The position numbers and the translations under genes are program-made. Positions 1-8,973 of a stretch of 64,000 bases of DNA are shown piece after piece (within the stretch, counting starts at the first letter, position 1; every line of letters starts with the position of its first letter). Under the pieces are notes generated by a model that saw only the letters and a program-made list of their open reading frames with translations, ran no database searches and was not told the origin of the DNA. This DNA is from an uncultured Comamonas sp. (GTDB lineage Bacteria; Pseudomonadota; Gammaproteobacteria; Burkholderiales; Burkholderiaceae_C), in assembly GCA_947306475.1 (NCBI GenBank), contig CAMZGS010000002.1:1-64000 (forward strand), written 5' to 3'.

Positions 1-55
1 CGGGTGCCGGGTGCCGGGTGCCGGGTGCCGGGTGCCGGGTGCCGGGTGCCGGGTG
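1..55. repeat. Tandem heptamer repeat (cgggtgc, 7 full copies plus 6 bases)
   Basis: Seven exact copies of cgggtgc and a partial eighth run from the window edge to base 55, so the array may extend further left. The unit length is not a multiple of three within any gene I can see. It looks like a slippage-prone intergenic microsatellite. No function is visible. Confidence 0.9.
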
Positions 56-286
56 GTGGTGCTTCTGGCGAGGGATAGGGCGCGGGTCCTTCCCAGGGGA
101 GACCAAGGCGGGTAATTCGAGCCGCCCCGCCGCGCTGTTCTACGGGTTCCTATAGGGGGCTAAGTGAAGGCGCTGTGTGCGGCTGTTTTGGGCAATCTGC
201 TGGGCGCGGTTTGTGCTGCCACCGTAGAACAGGGGGCAGGCTTTCTGGGGCATGTGTCATGCCTGCAAACATGGGGTAGCAAAAAA
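56..286. other. Gene-free stretch upstream of the tRNA-Arg terminator
   Basis: No open frame here has a plausible start, ribosome-binding site or recognisable product on either strand. The sequence is GC-rich and ends in an AT-rich run near 280. I see nothing in it beyond the neighbouring repeats. Confidence 0.5.
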
Positions 287-312
287 TTTGTTTACCCCTT
301 TGTTTACCCCTT
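287..312. repeat. Two tandem copies of a 12-bp unit (ttgtttacccct)
   Basis: The 12-bp unit begins at 288 and again at 300 without interruption. It lies on the 3' side of the minus-strand tRNA-Arg gene, just past its terminator. Tandem 12-mers beside a tRNA can be regulator sites or leftovers of an integration event, but no integrase gene is visible in the window, so this is only a possibility. Confidence 0.6.
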
Positions 313-328
313 GGCAAAAGCAAACACA

Positions 329-360
329 AACGGGCTGCATGAAAAATCATGCAACCCGTT
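329..360 (-). terminator. Hairpin terminator of tRNA-Arg
   Basis: The arms aacgggctgcatga and tcatgcaacccgtt pair over 14 bp with one G-T pair around an A-rich loop. The hairpin lies 8 bases past the CCA end of the tRNA. T-rich sequence follows on the minus strand (tgtgtttgctttt), and a T run follows on the plus strand as well, so it may act in both directions. Confidence 0.75.
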
Positions 361-368
361 GTTTTTAT

Positions 369-445
369 TGGCCCGCCTGGCTGGGCTCGAACCAGCTACC
401 TATTGCTTAGAAGGCAATTGCTCTATCCAGATGAGCTACAGGCGG
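369..445 (-). tRNA. tRNA-Arg (anticodon TCT)
   Basis: The minus strand folds as a full cloverleaf. The 7-bp acceptor is CCGCCTG/CAGGCGG, the D stem GCTC/GAGC, the anticodon stem ATTGC/GCAAT with loop CTTCTAA (anticodon TCT), and the T arm GCTGG-TTCGAGC-CCAGC. Discriminator G and an encoded CCA complete it. It decodes AGA, a rare codon in this GC-rich genome. A rho-independent hairpin follows immediately. Confidence 0.96.
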
Positions 446-510
446 AACAGGGGGGCGATGATACCGCGATCAGAGGGCACCATCGCCGTCTTGCGCCTGG
501 TGTGGCGGCC

Positions 511-2250
511 TTACTCGTCGTCGGCAAACACCAGCGGTGCCGGGGTGATGACGCGCACCAGGTGCGACAGGTCACGCAGGATGCCCTGCTGGTAGCTGCT
601 GTAGGCAGTGTCGGGCTCCAGCACGGCGCTGGCCAGGTAGGCGTGCGGTTGGTTCATGCTGACGTAGTAGCTGCCGGGTGTGGCATCCACCAGGGCACGC
701 TGGGGGCTGAACTGCCCGTTGCCGGTCGTGTTGGTGGTCTGGTAGCTGTCGGCCACCAGCGGGGTGATTTCAGCGACGCGCTGCACGTTCAGGCCCAGTT
801 GGCTCAGCTGTGCGGCGGTGTCGCGTGCTTCGGGCGAGAGCCAGTAGCCACAGGGGCGGGCACGCAGCTGTGGCTGGCTCAGCTCCACGGAGGATTGCCA
901 GGCCACGGTTTTTTCGGTCAGCTGGGCGCTGGCTTCATCGATCAGCGTGACCTGGCGTTGCTGCGCGGAGGGCTGCACCTGTACCACCAGGCTGCCCTGG
1001 CAGGCCTGGGAGGCGGTGTCGCGCGCGACAAAGCTCTGGATCTTGTGCAGGTCGGCAGCGCGCAGGCTGGCGCTGTCCAGCACCGAGAGCATGCCCTGCA
1101 CCAGGCTGTGCACGCGGCGCTGGGCGTGGGTGGTGCCCAGGTCGCTGCCACGGCTGTCGATCATCAGGCCCAGGGCGTTCTTCAGGGTGGCGATGTTGGT
1201 CAGCGTGGTGGGCTGTGGGGTGTCCATGGCAAAGCCGGCGCTGGCGTCGTCGCCCGTGGGGTTGGCCAGCAGATCGACGCGCAGGCCGGCCTGCGTCAGG
1301 CGGCTGACCATGGGCTGGAAGAACCATTCGCGTGTGGCCTTGGTGATGAATTCGTGCGTGTTGCTGGTCTGGGCGTACTGCACGCCCACGTCGTTGGCGC
1401 GCACGGCCGCAAAGCGCTGCAAGGTGGGCTCCAGGGCAGGAAATTCACCAGCATCGATCACGATGGCGGGGCTGTAGCGGTTCATCAGCTGCGCCAGGGC
1501 GCGTGCTTCCGGGGTGTTGAGTTGCAGGTGGTCGTGGCGCAGGTCGGTGCCGTTGGCGGTGCTGCTGCGGTTAGCGTCAAAGCCGTCGGGGTTGGCGCGG
1601 GGCACCAGCAGCAGGTTGATTCTGGCGAGCATGGGTTGCAGCAGGCCGCCATTGTCCAGCTCTTGCAGCAGGGCCAGCACGGCTTCGGTGCTGGCCGGGG
1701 CATTGCCCTGTTGCCCGGCCACGATCATCACTGTGGGGCGCCCGTTGTTGACCAGTGTTGCGGGCGTGAGGTCGCCGCCCTGTGCCGCCAGCACGGCGTA
1801 GATGGGCTGGCCGTTCTGCGAGCTACCCGCTTCCAGCACGGCCAGTTGCTGGCCGCCGTCCGTGTGCTGCGGCAGCTGGCGCAGCAGCCTGGTCAGCTCG
1901 GCGTTGGTGGTGAACTGGTTGCGCCCGCCACTCAGCCCCGGGGTGTTGTAGCGCTGGCCGGGCTCGGGAAAGAGGCTGGCGATGGCGTTGCTGTAGGGCA
2001 GGGGCTCCACCCGGGTCTGTACGACGGGGCTGGTGCTGGCCGTTGCGGGGGGGCTGGCCGTCGCGGGGGCTGGCGCAGGTGCGCGGCTGGTGGTGGTGGC
2101 GCCGCTGCCACGGTGTGGCCATTCAGGCAGGGGGACGGAGGTACATGCGGCCAGGGCCAGAGCACTGCCAGCCAGCAGCCAACGCAGCGGAAGCGCACGC
2201 CGGTGGCCGGATGCATTGGGGGGGACAACAAGGGCAATGGGTTTTGTCAT
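511..2250 (-). CDS. M14-family carboxypeptidase-like lipoprotein, probably catalytically dead
   Basis: A 579-aa protein whose N-terminus is a lipoprotein signal: a hydrophobic stretch ending in the lipobox LAAC, with Cys36 as the lipidation site. A Pro/Ala/Thr-rich linker (about 45-75) leads to an M14 zinc carboxypeptidase fold, recognised from VPRANPDG (about 217-223) and the RHDHLQL segment (238-244). M14 enzymes bind zinc through an HxxE motif and a later His. Here the matching places read GQQGNAPAS (179-187), with neither His nor Glu, and IDAGEF (265-270), where a His is expected before EF. I infer a pseudoenzyme, perhaps a peptidoglycan- or peptide-binding lipoprotein. It starts at the ATG with a GAGG about 10 bases upstream. 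It lies downstream of rhlE on the same strand, 92 bases apart. Confidence 0.75.
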   Translation of the reverse strand: MTKPIALVVPPNASGHRRALPLRWLLAGSALALAACTSVPLPEWPHRGSGATTTSRAPAPAPATASPPATASTSPVVQTRVEPLPYSNAIASLFPEPGQRYNTPGLSGGRNQFTTNAELTRLLRQLPQHTDGGQQLAVLEAGSSQNGQPIYAVLAAQGGDLTPATLVNNGRPTVMIVAGQQGNAPASTEAVLALLQELDNGGLLQPMLARINLLLVPRANPDGFDANRSSTANGTDLRHDHLQLNTPEARALAQLMNRYSPAIVIDAGEFPALEPTLQRFAAVRANDVGVQYAQTSNTHEFITKATREWFFQPMVSRLTQAGLRVDLLANPTGDDASAGFAMDTPQPTTLTNIATLKNALGLMIDSRGSDLGTTHAQRRVHSLVQGMLSVLDSASLRAADLHKIQSFVARDTASQACQGSLVVQVQPSAQQRQVTLIDEASAQLTEKTVAWQSSVELSQPQLRARPCGYWLSPEARDTAAQLSQLGLNVQRVAEITPLVADSYQTTNTTGNGQFSPQRALVDATPGSYYVSMNQPHAYLASAVLEPDTAYSSYQQGILRDLSHLVRVITPAPLVFADDE

Positions 2251-2342
2251 ATGTGGTCAACCTCAAGTGGAGTGGGGCAGCCGCCATGATAGGCAACAGC
2301 CCAGGCGAAGGGGCTCGACCTGGGCTGAAGAAGGGGCGGGGA

Positions 2343-4064
2343 TCAGCGGTTGAAGTTGCCGCCGCTGCGTCTGCGGTTGCCCGCAAAGCCACCGCCGCCG
2401 CCGCGGCGTGGGCGCTCTACCAGCAGATCGATGCTGGTGCGTGTCGGGTCGGGCTGGCCGCTGGTGCCGGAGCGCGGGCTCTTGTGAATCGGGCGGCCCA
2501 GCTGGGTGCCCAGGTGGGCGTTGCTGGGGGGCTGGTATTCAAAGCGGCTGACATCGTCGTGCTGGCCAGCGGTGTTGCGCGGTGCGCGCGCCTCGCCGCC
2601 GCGCGGGTTGTTGCGCGAGGGGCGCTGGCGCGAGCGGTTGTAGCCCTGGCCACTGCGACGGGGCGGGTTGGCAGGCTGGGCTGCCGGGGTGGCTGCTGTG
2701 TCTGCGTTGGCGGCTTCCTCGCCCTGGCCGCTGACCTGGGCCGCTGCTGCGGCCACCGGGCGGCGGTTGCCACGTCCGCCCTGGGTGTTCTTGTTGGCGC
2801 GGATGCGTTCCATCATTTCCTGGCGGGCAGCGCGGGCTGCGGCCTGCATCACCTCGCGGCTGGGCGGCTTGCCGGCGCCGCCCCAGATGGTCTGGCGGCC
2901 CATGGCAATGGGTTCGGCCTTTTCGCCTTCCTCGGGGCCAAAGCCTTCGAGCACCTGCACCGGGATTTCCTGCTTGGTGAAGCGCTCGATTTCCATCATG
3001 AAGCCTTCCTCGTCCATGCACACCAGGCTGACGGCATGGCCTTCGCGCCCGGCGCGGCCCGTGCGGCCGATGCGGTGCACGTAGTCTTCGGGCACGTTGG
3101 GGATTTCGTAGTTGACGACGTGGGGCAGCTCATCGATGTCGATGCCGCGCGCGGCAATGTCGGTGGCCACCAGGGCGCGCAGCTCGCCGGTCTTGAAGCC
3201 CAGCAGCGCCTGGGTGCGGGCGCTCTGGCTCTTGTTGCCGTGCAGGGCCATGGCGGTCACGCCGTGCTTGGTCAGGTACTCGGCCACGTGGTTGGCGCCG
3301 AACTTGGTGCGGGTGAAGACCAGCACCTGGCTCCAGTTGTGTTCCTGGATGATGTGCAGCAGCGCTTCCTTCTTCTTGTTGCGGCCCACCGGGTGGATGA
3401 CCTGGGTGATGCGCTGCACCGTGGTGTTGCGCGGCGTGACCTGGATGCTTTGCGGGTTCTTCAGCAGGCCGTTGGCCAGCTCGCGGATTTCGTCGCTGAA
3501 GGTGGCGGAGAACAGCAGGCTCTGCTTGTCCTTGGGCACCAGGGCCAGCACTTTCTTGACGTCGTGGATGAAGCCCATGTCCAGCATGCGGTCGGCTTCG
3601 TCAAGCACCAGCACTTCCACGTTGGACAGGTCCATGAAGCCTTGCTGCTCCAGGTCCAGCAGGCGCCCGGGCGTGGCCACCAGTACGTCAATGCCCTTGT
3701 TGATGCGGTCGATCTGAGGCTTCATGCCCACGCCGCCGAAGATGACGGTGGTCTTGATGGGCAGGTATTTGGCGTAGGCGCGCAGGTTTTCCTCGATCTG
3801 GGCGGCCAGTTCGCGCGTCGGGCTCAGGATCAGGGCGCGGATGCCGCCAGCGGGCTTTTGAGTGCCGCCTTGCGTGAGGCGGTGCAGGATGGGCAGCGAG
3901 AAGGCTGCCGTCTTACCGGTACCCGTCTGGGCGCCTGCCAGCAGATCGTGACCAGCAAGCACGGCGGGAATGGCCTGCGCCTGAATGGGAGTGGGGCTGG
4001 TGTAGCCCTGCTCATGCACGGCTTGGACGATGGCAGGGGCCAGGTTCAGTTCTTCAAATGTCAT
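2343..4064 (-). CDS. rhlE: DEAD-box ATP-dependent RNA helicase RhlE
   Basis: A 573-aa DEAD-box helicase that unwinds RNA duplexes in ribosome assembly and RNA decay. Conserved motifs appear in order: the Q motif near residues 22-28 (YTSPTPIQ), Walker A AQTGTGKT (45-52), PTREL, DEAD (155-158), SAT (186-188), and [13 protein letters not shown] in the second RecA domain. The tail beyond about residue 390 is a low-complexity basic extension rich in Arg, Gly, Gln and Asn that ends in RGG-like repeats, typical of RhlE. The frame is open 71 codons further upstream, but that stretch has no family similarity, so I place the start at the ATG of MTFEELNL. It is divergent from ettA; the 287-base gap must hold both promoters. 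Confidence 0.93.
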   Translation of the reverse strand: MTFEELNLAPAIVQAVHEQGYTSPTPIQAQAIPAVLAGHDLLAGAQTGTGKTAAFSLPILHRLTQGGTQKPAGGIRALILSPTRELAAQIEENLRAYAKYLPIKTTVIFGGVGMKPQIDRINKGIDVLVATPGRLLDLEQQGFMDLSNVEVLVLDEADRMLDMGFIHDVKKVLALVPKDKQSLLFSATFSDEIRELANGLLKNPQSIQVTPRNTTVQRITQVIHPVGRNKKKEALLHIIQEHNWSQVLVFTRTKFGANHVAEYLTKHGVTAMALHGNKSQSARTQALLGFKTGELRALVATDIAARGIDIDELPHVVNYEIPNVPEDYVHRIGRTGRAGREGHAVSLVCMDEEGFMMEIERFTKQEIPVQVLEGFGPEEGEKAEPIAMGRQTIWGGAGKPPSREVMQAAARAARQEMMERIRANKNTQGGRGNRRPVAAAAAQVSGQGEEAANADTAATPAAQPANPPRRSGQGYNRSRQRPSRNNPRGGEARAPRNTAGQHDDVSRFEYQPPSNAHLGTQLGRPIHKSPRSGTSGQPDPTRTSIDLLVERPRRGGGGGFAGNRRRSGGNFNR

Positions 4065-4351
4065 TGTTGTTGCAATACGCCCGACCGGGGCGCTGGGTAG
4101 TACTTGGGTATCAGCCTTGCAGGGCCACCCCTTGCGGGTGGCCGGGCCAGTCGGTAGGCAGATGAGGTTCACATAAAGGCGGGAGCGTCTGGCCGCGTGG
4201 GTGGGCGGTCGATCGTCCCCAGCAAAAGTGCTGATGCCAAGGGCAACTGGAGCCATTGGCGGCGCGTATTGTCGCATGCGTTGATAATCGCGGGCTGGCT
4301 GCTGTGCAAAGACAGCGACATGACTGCAAAAAAATCTGATCTGAAAGACAC

Positions 4352-6013
4352 ATGGCTCAATACGTTTTCTCGATGAACCATCTGACCAAGACGGTGCCGC
4401 CCAAGCGCCAGATCTTGAAAGATATCTCCCTGTCCTTCTTCCCCGGCGCCAAGATCGGCGTGCTGGGCCTCAACGGCTCGGGCAAGTCCTCGCTGCTGAA
4501 GATCATGGCCGGGGTGGACAAGGATTTTGAAGGGGAAGCCATCGCCATGCCGGGCCTGTCGATCGGCTACCTGCCCCAGGAGCCGCAGCTCAACCCGGAA
4601 AACACCGTGCGTCAGGAAGTGGAAGAGGCGCTGGCCGAGGTGAACCAGGCCCGTGCCCGCCTGGAAGAGGTGTATGCCGCCTACGCCGAGCCCGATGCCG
4701 ACTTCGATGCCCTGGCTGCCGAGCAGGCCAAGCTGGAAGCCATCATTGCCGCCGCCGGCACCGATTCCGAGCACCAGCTGGAAATTGCCGCCGACGCGCT
4801 GCGCCTGCCGCCCTGGGAGGCCATTGTCGGCAAGCTCTCCGGTGGTGAAAAGCGCCGCGTGGCGCTGTGCAAGCTGCTGCTGTCCAAGCCCGACATGCTG
4901 CTGCTGGACGAGCCCACCAACCACCTGGACGCTGAATCGGTGGAATGGCTGGAGCACTATCTGCACCGCTTCCCCGGCACCGTGGTGGCCATCACCCACG
5001 ACCGCTACTTCCTCGACAACGCGGCCGAGTGGATTCTGGAGCTGGACCGCGGCCACGGCATTCCCTACAAGGGCAACTACTCCGAGTGGCTGCTGCAAAA
5101 GCAGAACCGCCTGGAACAGGAGCAAAAGGGTGAGGAAGCCCGCGCCAAGGCCCTGAAAAAGGAACTGGAATGGGTGCGCCAGAATGCCAAGGGCCGCCAG
5201 GCCAAGTCCAAGGCGCGTATCGCGCGCTTTGAGGAGCTGAGCGATTACGAATACCAGAAGCGCAACGAAACCCAGGAAATCTTCATTCCCGTGGCCGAGC
5301 GTCTGGGGACCCAGGTCATTGAGTTCAAGAACGTCTCCAAGGCCTTTGGCGACCGTTTGCTGATCGACAACCTGTCGATGAACATCCCCGCTGGCGCCAT
5401 CGTCGGCATCATTGGCCCGAACGGGGCCGGTAAATCGACGCTGTTCAAGCTGATTGCCGGCAAGGAGCAGCCCGATTCGGGCGAGGTGATCATCGGCCAG
5501 ACCGTCAAGCTCGCCTATGTGGACCAGTCGCGCGACAGTCTGTCGGACGAAAAGACCGTGTGGGAAGACATCTCGGGCGGCCTGGACATCCTGAACATCG
5601 GCAAATTCCAGATGGCCAGCCGCGCTTACTGTGGGCGCTTCAACTTCGGCGGTCAGGATCAGCAAAAGAAGGTCGGCAACCTCTCCGGTGGTGAGCGTGG
5701 CCGTCTGCACCTGGCCAAGACGCTGATTCAGGGCGGCAACGTGCTGCTGCTGGACGAACCCTCGAACGACCTGGACGTGGAAACCCTGCGCGCGCTGGAA
5801 GACGCGCTGCTGGAATACGCCGGCACGGTGCTGGTGATCTCCCACGACCGCTGGTTCCTGGACCGTATCGCCACCCACATTCTGGCTGCCGAAGGCGACT
5901 CGCAGTGGGTGTTCTTCGACGGTAACTACCAGGAATACGAAGCTGACAAGAAGCGTCGCCTGGGCGAAGAGGGCGCACAGCCCAAGCGCTTCCGCTACAA
6001 GGCATTGAAATGA
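4352..6013 (+). CDS. ettA: Energy-dependent translational throttle protein EttA (ABC-F ATPase)
   Basis: A 553-aa soluble ABC-F protein with two ATPase domains and no membrane segments. Walker A motifs are GLNGSGKS (39-46) and GPNGAGKS (354-361). Signature motifs are LSGGEKRR (from 162) and a second LSGGERGR, each followed by a LLLDEP Walker B. The linker between the domains (about 240-300) is charged, as expected for the ABC-F arm that contacts tRNA. EttA binds the ribosomal E site and gates the first peptide bond according to the ADP/ATP ratio. Length matches the E. coli protein (555 aa). Its 3' end faces the flavoreductase gene with a shared terminator between them. Confidence 0.96.
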   Translation: MAQYVFSMNHLTKTVPPKRQILKDISLSFFPGAKIGVLGLNGSGKSSLLKIMAGVDKDFEGEAIAMPGLSIGYLPQEPQLNPENTVRQEVEEALAEVNQARARLEEVYAAYAEPDADFDALAAEQAKLEAIIAAAGTDSEHQLEIAADALRLPPWEAIVGKLSGGEKRRVALCKLLLSKPDMLLLDEPTNHLDAESVEWLEHYLHRFPGTVVAITHDRYFLDNAAEWILELDRGHGIPYKGNYSEWLLQKQNRLEQEQKGEEARAKALKKELEWVRQNAKGRQAKSKARIARFEELSDYEYQKRNETQEIFIPVAERLGTQVIEFKNVSKAFGDRLLIDNLSMNIPAGAIVGIIGPNGAGKSTLFKLIAGKEQPDSGEVIIGQTVKLAYVDQSRDSLSDEKTVWEDISGGLDILNIGKFQMASRAYCGRFNFGGQDQQKKVGNLSGGERGRLHLAKTLIQGGNVLLLDEPSNDLDVETLRALEDALLEYAGTVLVISHDRWFLDRIATHILAAEGDSQWVFFDGNYQEYEADKKRRLGEEGAQPKRFRYKALK

Positions 6014-6091
6014 TCACGGCGCTGCCTGGGTCGGTCGGTATATAGGTAAATTGCCCGATTGCCCAGGCCCAGCGCGCGAAAGTTGCTGCAT

Positions 6092-6129
6092 AAAAAAGAG
6101 CATGTCCCAGTTGGCATGCTCTTTTTTTT
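6092..6129. terminator. Bidirectional rho-independent terminator
   Basis: The arms aaaaaagagcatg and catgctctttttt form a stem of about 13 bp around a 10-base loop, with an A tract on one side and a T tract on the other. It lies between the convergent ettA and flavoreductase genes and can serve both. Confidence 0.9.
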
Positions 6130-6152
6130 CATGGGTCAGGGAGTGTTGCCGG

Positions 6153-7190
6153 CTATTGATCTGCGGCGCTGGTGAAGGCATCGGCAAAGAAGTCTTCAGC
6201 CGCCAGATGGCGTGTGCCGGTGAAGCTGGTACGTGCGGCCTCGACCATGGCCGGGGTGCCACAGGCATAGACCTGATGGGTGGACAGGTCGGCAAAATCG
6301 TCCAGCACGGCCTGGTGGACCAGGCCGGTGCGGCCCTGCCATTGGTCTTCCGGCTGGGCGTCCGAGACGACGGGCACAAACCGCAGGCCACCGGGCAGGG
6401 TGTGCTGGTTCAGCCAGTCGCCCATGTAGATGTCCTGCGGGCGGCGGCCACCCCAGTACAGCGTCACCGGGCGTGTGCTGCCGATGTGTTGCAGGTGCTC
6501 CAGCAGCGCCTTGGCCGGGGCAAAGCCGGTGCCGGAGACGATGAACAGCAGGGGCTTGTCGCTGTCCTCGCGCAGGGTGCAGGAGCCAAAGGGCCCCTCA
6601 ATGCGCAGGATGTCCTTTTCCTTCATGCCGCTAAAGACGTGGTCCGTGAACAGGCCGCCGGGCATGTGGCGGATGTGCAGCTCCAGCCCCGGGGCGCTTT
6701 CCTGGGTATGGGGGGCATTGGCCAGGGAGTAGGAGCGGCGCGAGCCATCACGCAGCAGAAAGTCGATGTACTGCCCGGCGTCGTAGGCGAACTTTTCGGA
6801 GGCAGGCAGCTGCAACTCCACGCGCATCACGTCGGGGCGCAGGACCTCCAGACGGCGCACGCGCACGGGCAGCTTTTTGACGGGGTGGCTGCCTGCATCG
6901 GTCACCTGGCGCGATTCGAGCACCACGTCGGAGAGCGCCTGCGCGCGGCAGGTCAGGATCACGCCGCTTGCCTCTTCTTCCTGCGACAGGGCGTTGCGGG
7001 AGTAGTTGCCGTGCTCCACCTCGCCACTGATTTTCCGGCACTTGCATGAACCGCAGGCGCCATCCTTGCAGCCGTAGGGCAGGTTCACGCCCGCCGCAAT
7101 GGCCGCTGCCAGGATGGTCTGCCCCTGGGGCACGGAAAAGCTGCGACCGCTGGGCTCCACGGTGATGTTGTGGCTCTGGTTGGTGCTCAT
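6153..7190 (-). CDS. 2Fe-2S/FAD oxidoreductase, CDP-6-deoxy-delta-3,4-glucoseen reductase type
   Basis: A 345-aa electron-transfer protein. Residues 1-95 are a plant-type [2Fe-2S] ferredoxin domain with Cys41, Cys46, Cys49 and Cys81 (CKDGACGSC). An FAD-binding ferredoxin-reductase domain with the flavin motif RSYSLAN follows, then an NAD(P)H-binding domain (IVSGTGFAPAKALLEHL). This architecture is shared by AscD/RfbI sugar reductases and by aromatic oxygenase reductases. Betaproteobacterial genomes usually label this stand-alone gene CDP-6-deoxyglucoseen reductase without any sugar-pathway genes nearby, and none are seen here. I infer a general NAD(P)H-dependent reductase whose partner oxygenase or electron acceptor is unknown. 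Confidence 0.85.
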   Translation of the reverse strand: MSTNQSHNITVEPSGRSFSVPQGQTILAAAIAAGVNLPYGCKDGACGSCKCRKISGEVEHGNYSRNALSQEEEASGVILTCRAQALSDVVLESRQVTDAGSHPVKKLPVRVRRLEVLRPDVMRVELQLPASEKFAYDAGQYIDFLLRDGSRRSYSLANAPHTQESAPGLELHIRHMPGGLFTDHVFSGMKEKDILRIEGPFGSCTLREDSDKPLLFIVSGTGFAPAKALLEHLQHIGSTRPVTLYWGGRRPQDIYMGDWLNQHTLPGGLRFVPVVSDAQPEDQWQGRTGLVHQAVLDDFADLSTHQVYACGTPAMVEAARTSFTGTRHLAAEDFFADAFTSAADQ

Positions 7191-7268
7191 ATTCTGTGGT
7201 TATCCTCCTGGATTTTCCTGATGCAGGCACCCACAGCGCCTGCGGCGAAAGGTCGGATTGTGCCCAGA

Positions 7269-8246
7269 ATGTCAAACCCGTATGCGCAAGGCGTGCGCCC
7301 CACCATGTTTGCCCAGGCGCGCAAGGGCGCCCGCTTTCGGCGGGCACGTCTGCTCATCATCGGCTGCGGCGATGTGGGGCAGCGTGTGCTGCAACTGCTG
7401 CCGGTGCGCACGCGTGCGGTGCAGGTGCTGGCGTTGACCTCGACGCCGCACAAGGCACCGATGTTGCGCGCCCTGGGGGCGCAGCCCCTGGTGGGGGATC
7501 TGGATGAGGCGGCCAGCCTGCGCCGCCTGGCCGGTGTGGCGCAGTACGTGCTGCATCTGGCGCCGCCTCCCGGGCAGGGAACGGTGGACACGCGCACCCA
7601 GGCCTTGCTGCGCGCCCTGGGGCGCGGGCGGGCGCCCAGGGCGCTGGTGTATGTCTCCACCACCGGGGTGTATGGCGATGCCGCTGGCGCGTGGGTGGAT
7701 GAAAACCGCCCCCTGGCGCCACGCAGTGCGCGTGCGCTGCGGCGGGTGGATGCCGAGCGGCAGGTGCGGCGCTTTGGCTTGCGCCGGGGCACGCGCACGG
7801 CCCTGTTGCGCGCGCCGGGCATCTATGCGCCCGACCGTGTGGGCGGCACGCCGCGTGCGCGTCTGGAAAAAGGGCAGCCCGTGCTGCGCGCGCAGGACGA
7901 TGTCTTTACCAACCACATCCATGCCGACGATCTGGCCCGTGCCTGCTGGCTGGCGCTGTGGCGCGCCAGGCCGCAGCGTGCCCTGAACGTGTGCGACGAC
8001 AGCGCGCTGCGCATGGGGGATTACTTCGATCAGGCCGCCGACCTGTATGGCCTGCCACGACCTTTGCGTGTGTCGTGGGCGCAGGCCGAGGCGATGTTGA
8101 CCCCAATGCAACTGAGCTTCATGCGCGAATCGCGCCGGCTGCGCAATGCGCGGCTGAAGCACGAGCTGCGCCTGCGCCTGCGCTGGCCCGATGTGCTGCA
8201 AGGTCTGGCCGCTGGCGTGGGCACGGCCTCGGCACCGCAGGGCTGA
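7269..8246 (+). CDS. NAD(P)-dependent epimerase/dehydratase-like SDR protein
   Basis: A 325-aa extended-SDR-like protein. The N-terminal Rossmann motif is IIGCGDVGQR, a GxGxxG variant. VYVSTTGVYGD carries the Ser and Tyr usual in this fold, but the Tyr-x3-Lys pair of classical SDRs is not obvious. The protein resembles the YeeZ-type group of unknown substrate. The Met at 7269 (MSNPYAQG) is the likeliest start, with Met at 7305 as an alternative; no strong ribosome-binding site decides between them. It is divergent from the flavoreductase gene and convergent with the DUF4124 gene, whose stop lies 10 bases beyond. Confidence 0.75.
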   Translation: MSNPYAQGVRPTMFAQARKGARFRRARLLIIGCGDVGQRVLQLLPVRTRAVQVLALTSTPHKAPMLRALGAQPLVGDLDEAASLRRLAGVAQYVLHLAPPPGQGTVDTRTQALLRALGRGRAPRALVYVSTTGVYGDAAGAWVDENRPLAPRSARALRRVDAERQVRRFGLRRGTRTALLRAPGIYAPDRVGGTPRARLEKGQPVLRAQDDVFTNHIHADDLARACWLALWRARPQRALNVCDDSALRMGDYFDQAADLYGLPRPLRVSWAQAEAMLTPMQLSFMRESRRLRNARLKHELRLRLRWPDVLQGLAAGVGTASAPQG

Positions 8247-8256
8247 GCGGCAGCGC

Positions 8257-8847
8257 TCAAGGGCGGGGAATGACGTTGCCCTTGCCGTCCGAGCAGCGGA
8301 ACACATTGCAGTGCCAGCCCGGGCCAGGCTGCTGCGGTGGCAGCGGCTTGCCGTGGGGCGGGCGTGGTGGATGCGGCGGGCGTGGCGGGGGCGCGGGGCG
8401 GCCCACGTACACCGGATAAGGCACGGCATAGGGCTGTGGGTCGGGCATGGGCACCACCACCGGCGCTGGTGGTTGCATGGCTGCCCGGGCAGCGGCTTGC
8501 GCAGCTTCCGCCTCGGCCTGGGCCTGGCGCGCTGCCTGGCTGCGTGCCAGCTCGGCCTGCAGGCGCTCCTGGGCCTGTTCGTATTGCCGCTGTTGGGCGG
8601 CTTGCTCTTCAGGGCTCAGGGCGGGCACGACCACGGTGCTGTGCTGCCCGGCAGCGCAGGGGCCATCGGTGTAGGTGACCTGACCTGTGCGCGCATCGGT
8701 GCAGCGCTGCACCTGGGCGTGGGCAGGGCTCAACATGGTCAGGGTCAGAAGCAGCAGGGCGGCAGGGTATGTCACGGCAGGGCGGAGAAGGTGGTGGCAA
8801 TGGCTGGCACCGTACGCCAGCCTGGCCCCGCTTGGCAAGTACTGCAC
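8257..8847 (-). CDS. DUF4124-domain secreted protein
   Basis: A 196-aa exported protein. A hydrophobic segment ending in SPAHAQ is a type I signal peptide. The DUF4124 core that follows (RCTDARTGQVTYTDGPC) is a short extracytoplasmic domain of unknown function common in beta- and gammaproteobacteria. Beyond it comes an Ala/Gln/Glu-rich, probably helical stretch (about 80-125), then a Pro-rich segment (PPPRPPHPPRPPHG) and a final Cys pair (WHCNVFRC). Both candidate starts, at 8847 and 8775, are GTG; the longer form gives a better charged n-region for the signal peptide, but neither has a clear ribosome-binding site. Confidence 0.75.
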   Translation of the reverse strand: MQYLPSGARLAYGASHCHHLLRPAVTYPAALLLLTLTMLSPAHAQVQRCTDARTGQVTYTDGPCAAGQHSTVVVPALSPEEQAAQQRQYEQAQERLQAELARSQAARQAQAEAEAAQAAARAAMQPPAPVVVPMPDPQPYAVPYPVYVGRPAPPPRPPHPPRPPHGKPLPPQQPGPGWHCNVFRCSDGKGNVIPRP

Positions 8848-8885
8848 GGGGTGTGCTGCGTGCCGTGGTTGTGCGCGCTCTTGAA

Positions 8886-8973
8886 AAGAGAGTTTCTTCC
8901 ACTTACTGCGTGTGGATTTCAGACAGTTTTTTGCCTGAAATCCAATCCAGGCAAGCGCAAGAAGCTATGAAAT
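8886..8973. repeat. Dispersed intergenic palindromic repeat, copy 1
   Basis: The right arm gcaagcgcaagaagctatg (8951-8969) matches the family consensus caagcgccagaagctatg. An internal hairpin, ggatttcag...ctgaaatcc, lies within it. The element lies directly beyond the yhhQ stop codon. The left arm is degenerate. Confidence 0.65.

Noticed and set aside
1-55. CRISPR-like array
   Set aside because: The units are 7 bp in direct contact, with no spacers.
349-2289. Long plus-strand open frame over the M14-like gene, and similar long frames opposite rhlE, trhP, mutS, selB and fdnG
   Set aside because: They are mirror frames of strongly biased GC-rich genes. They have Gly/His/Gln-rich composition and no family similarity.
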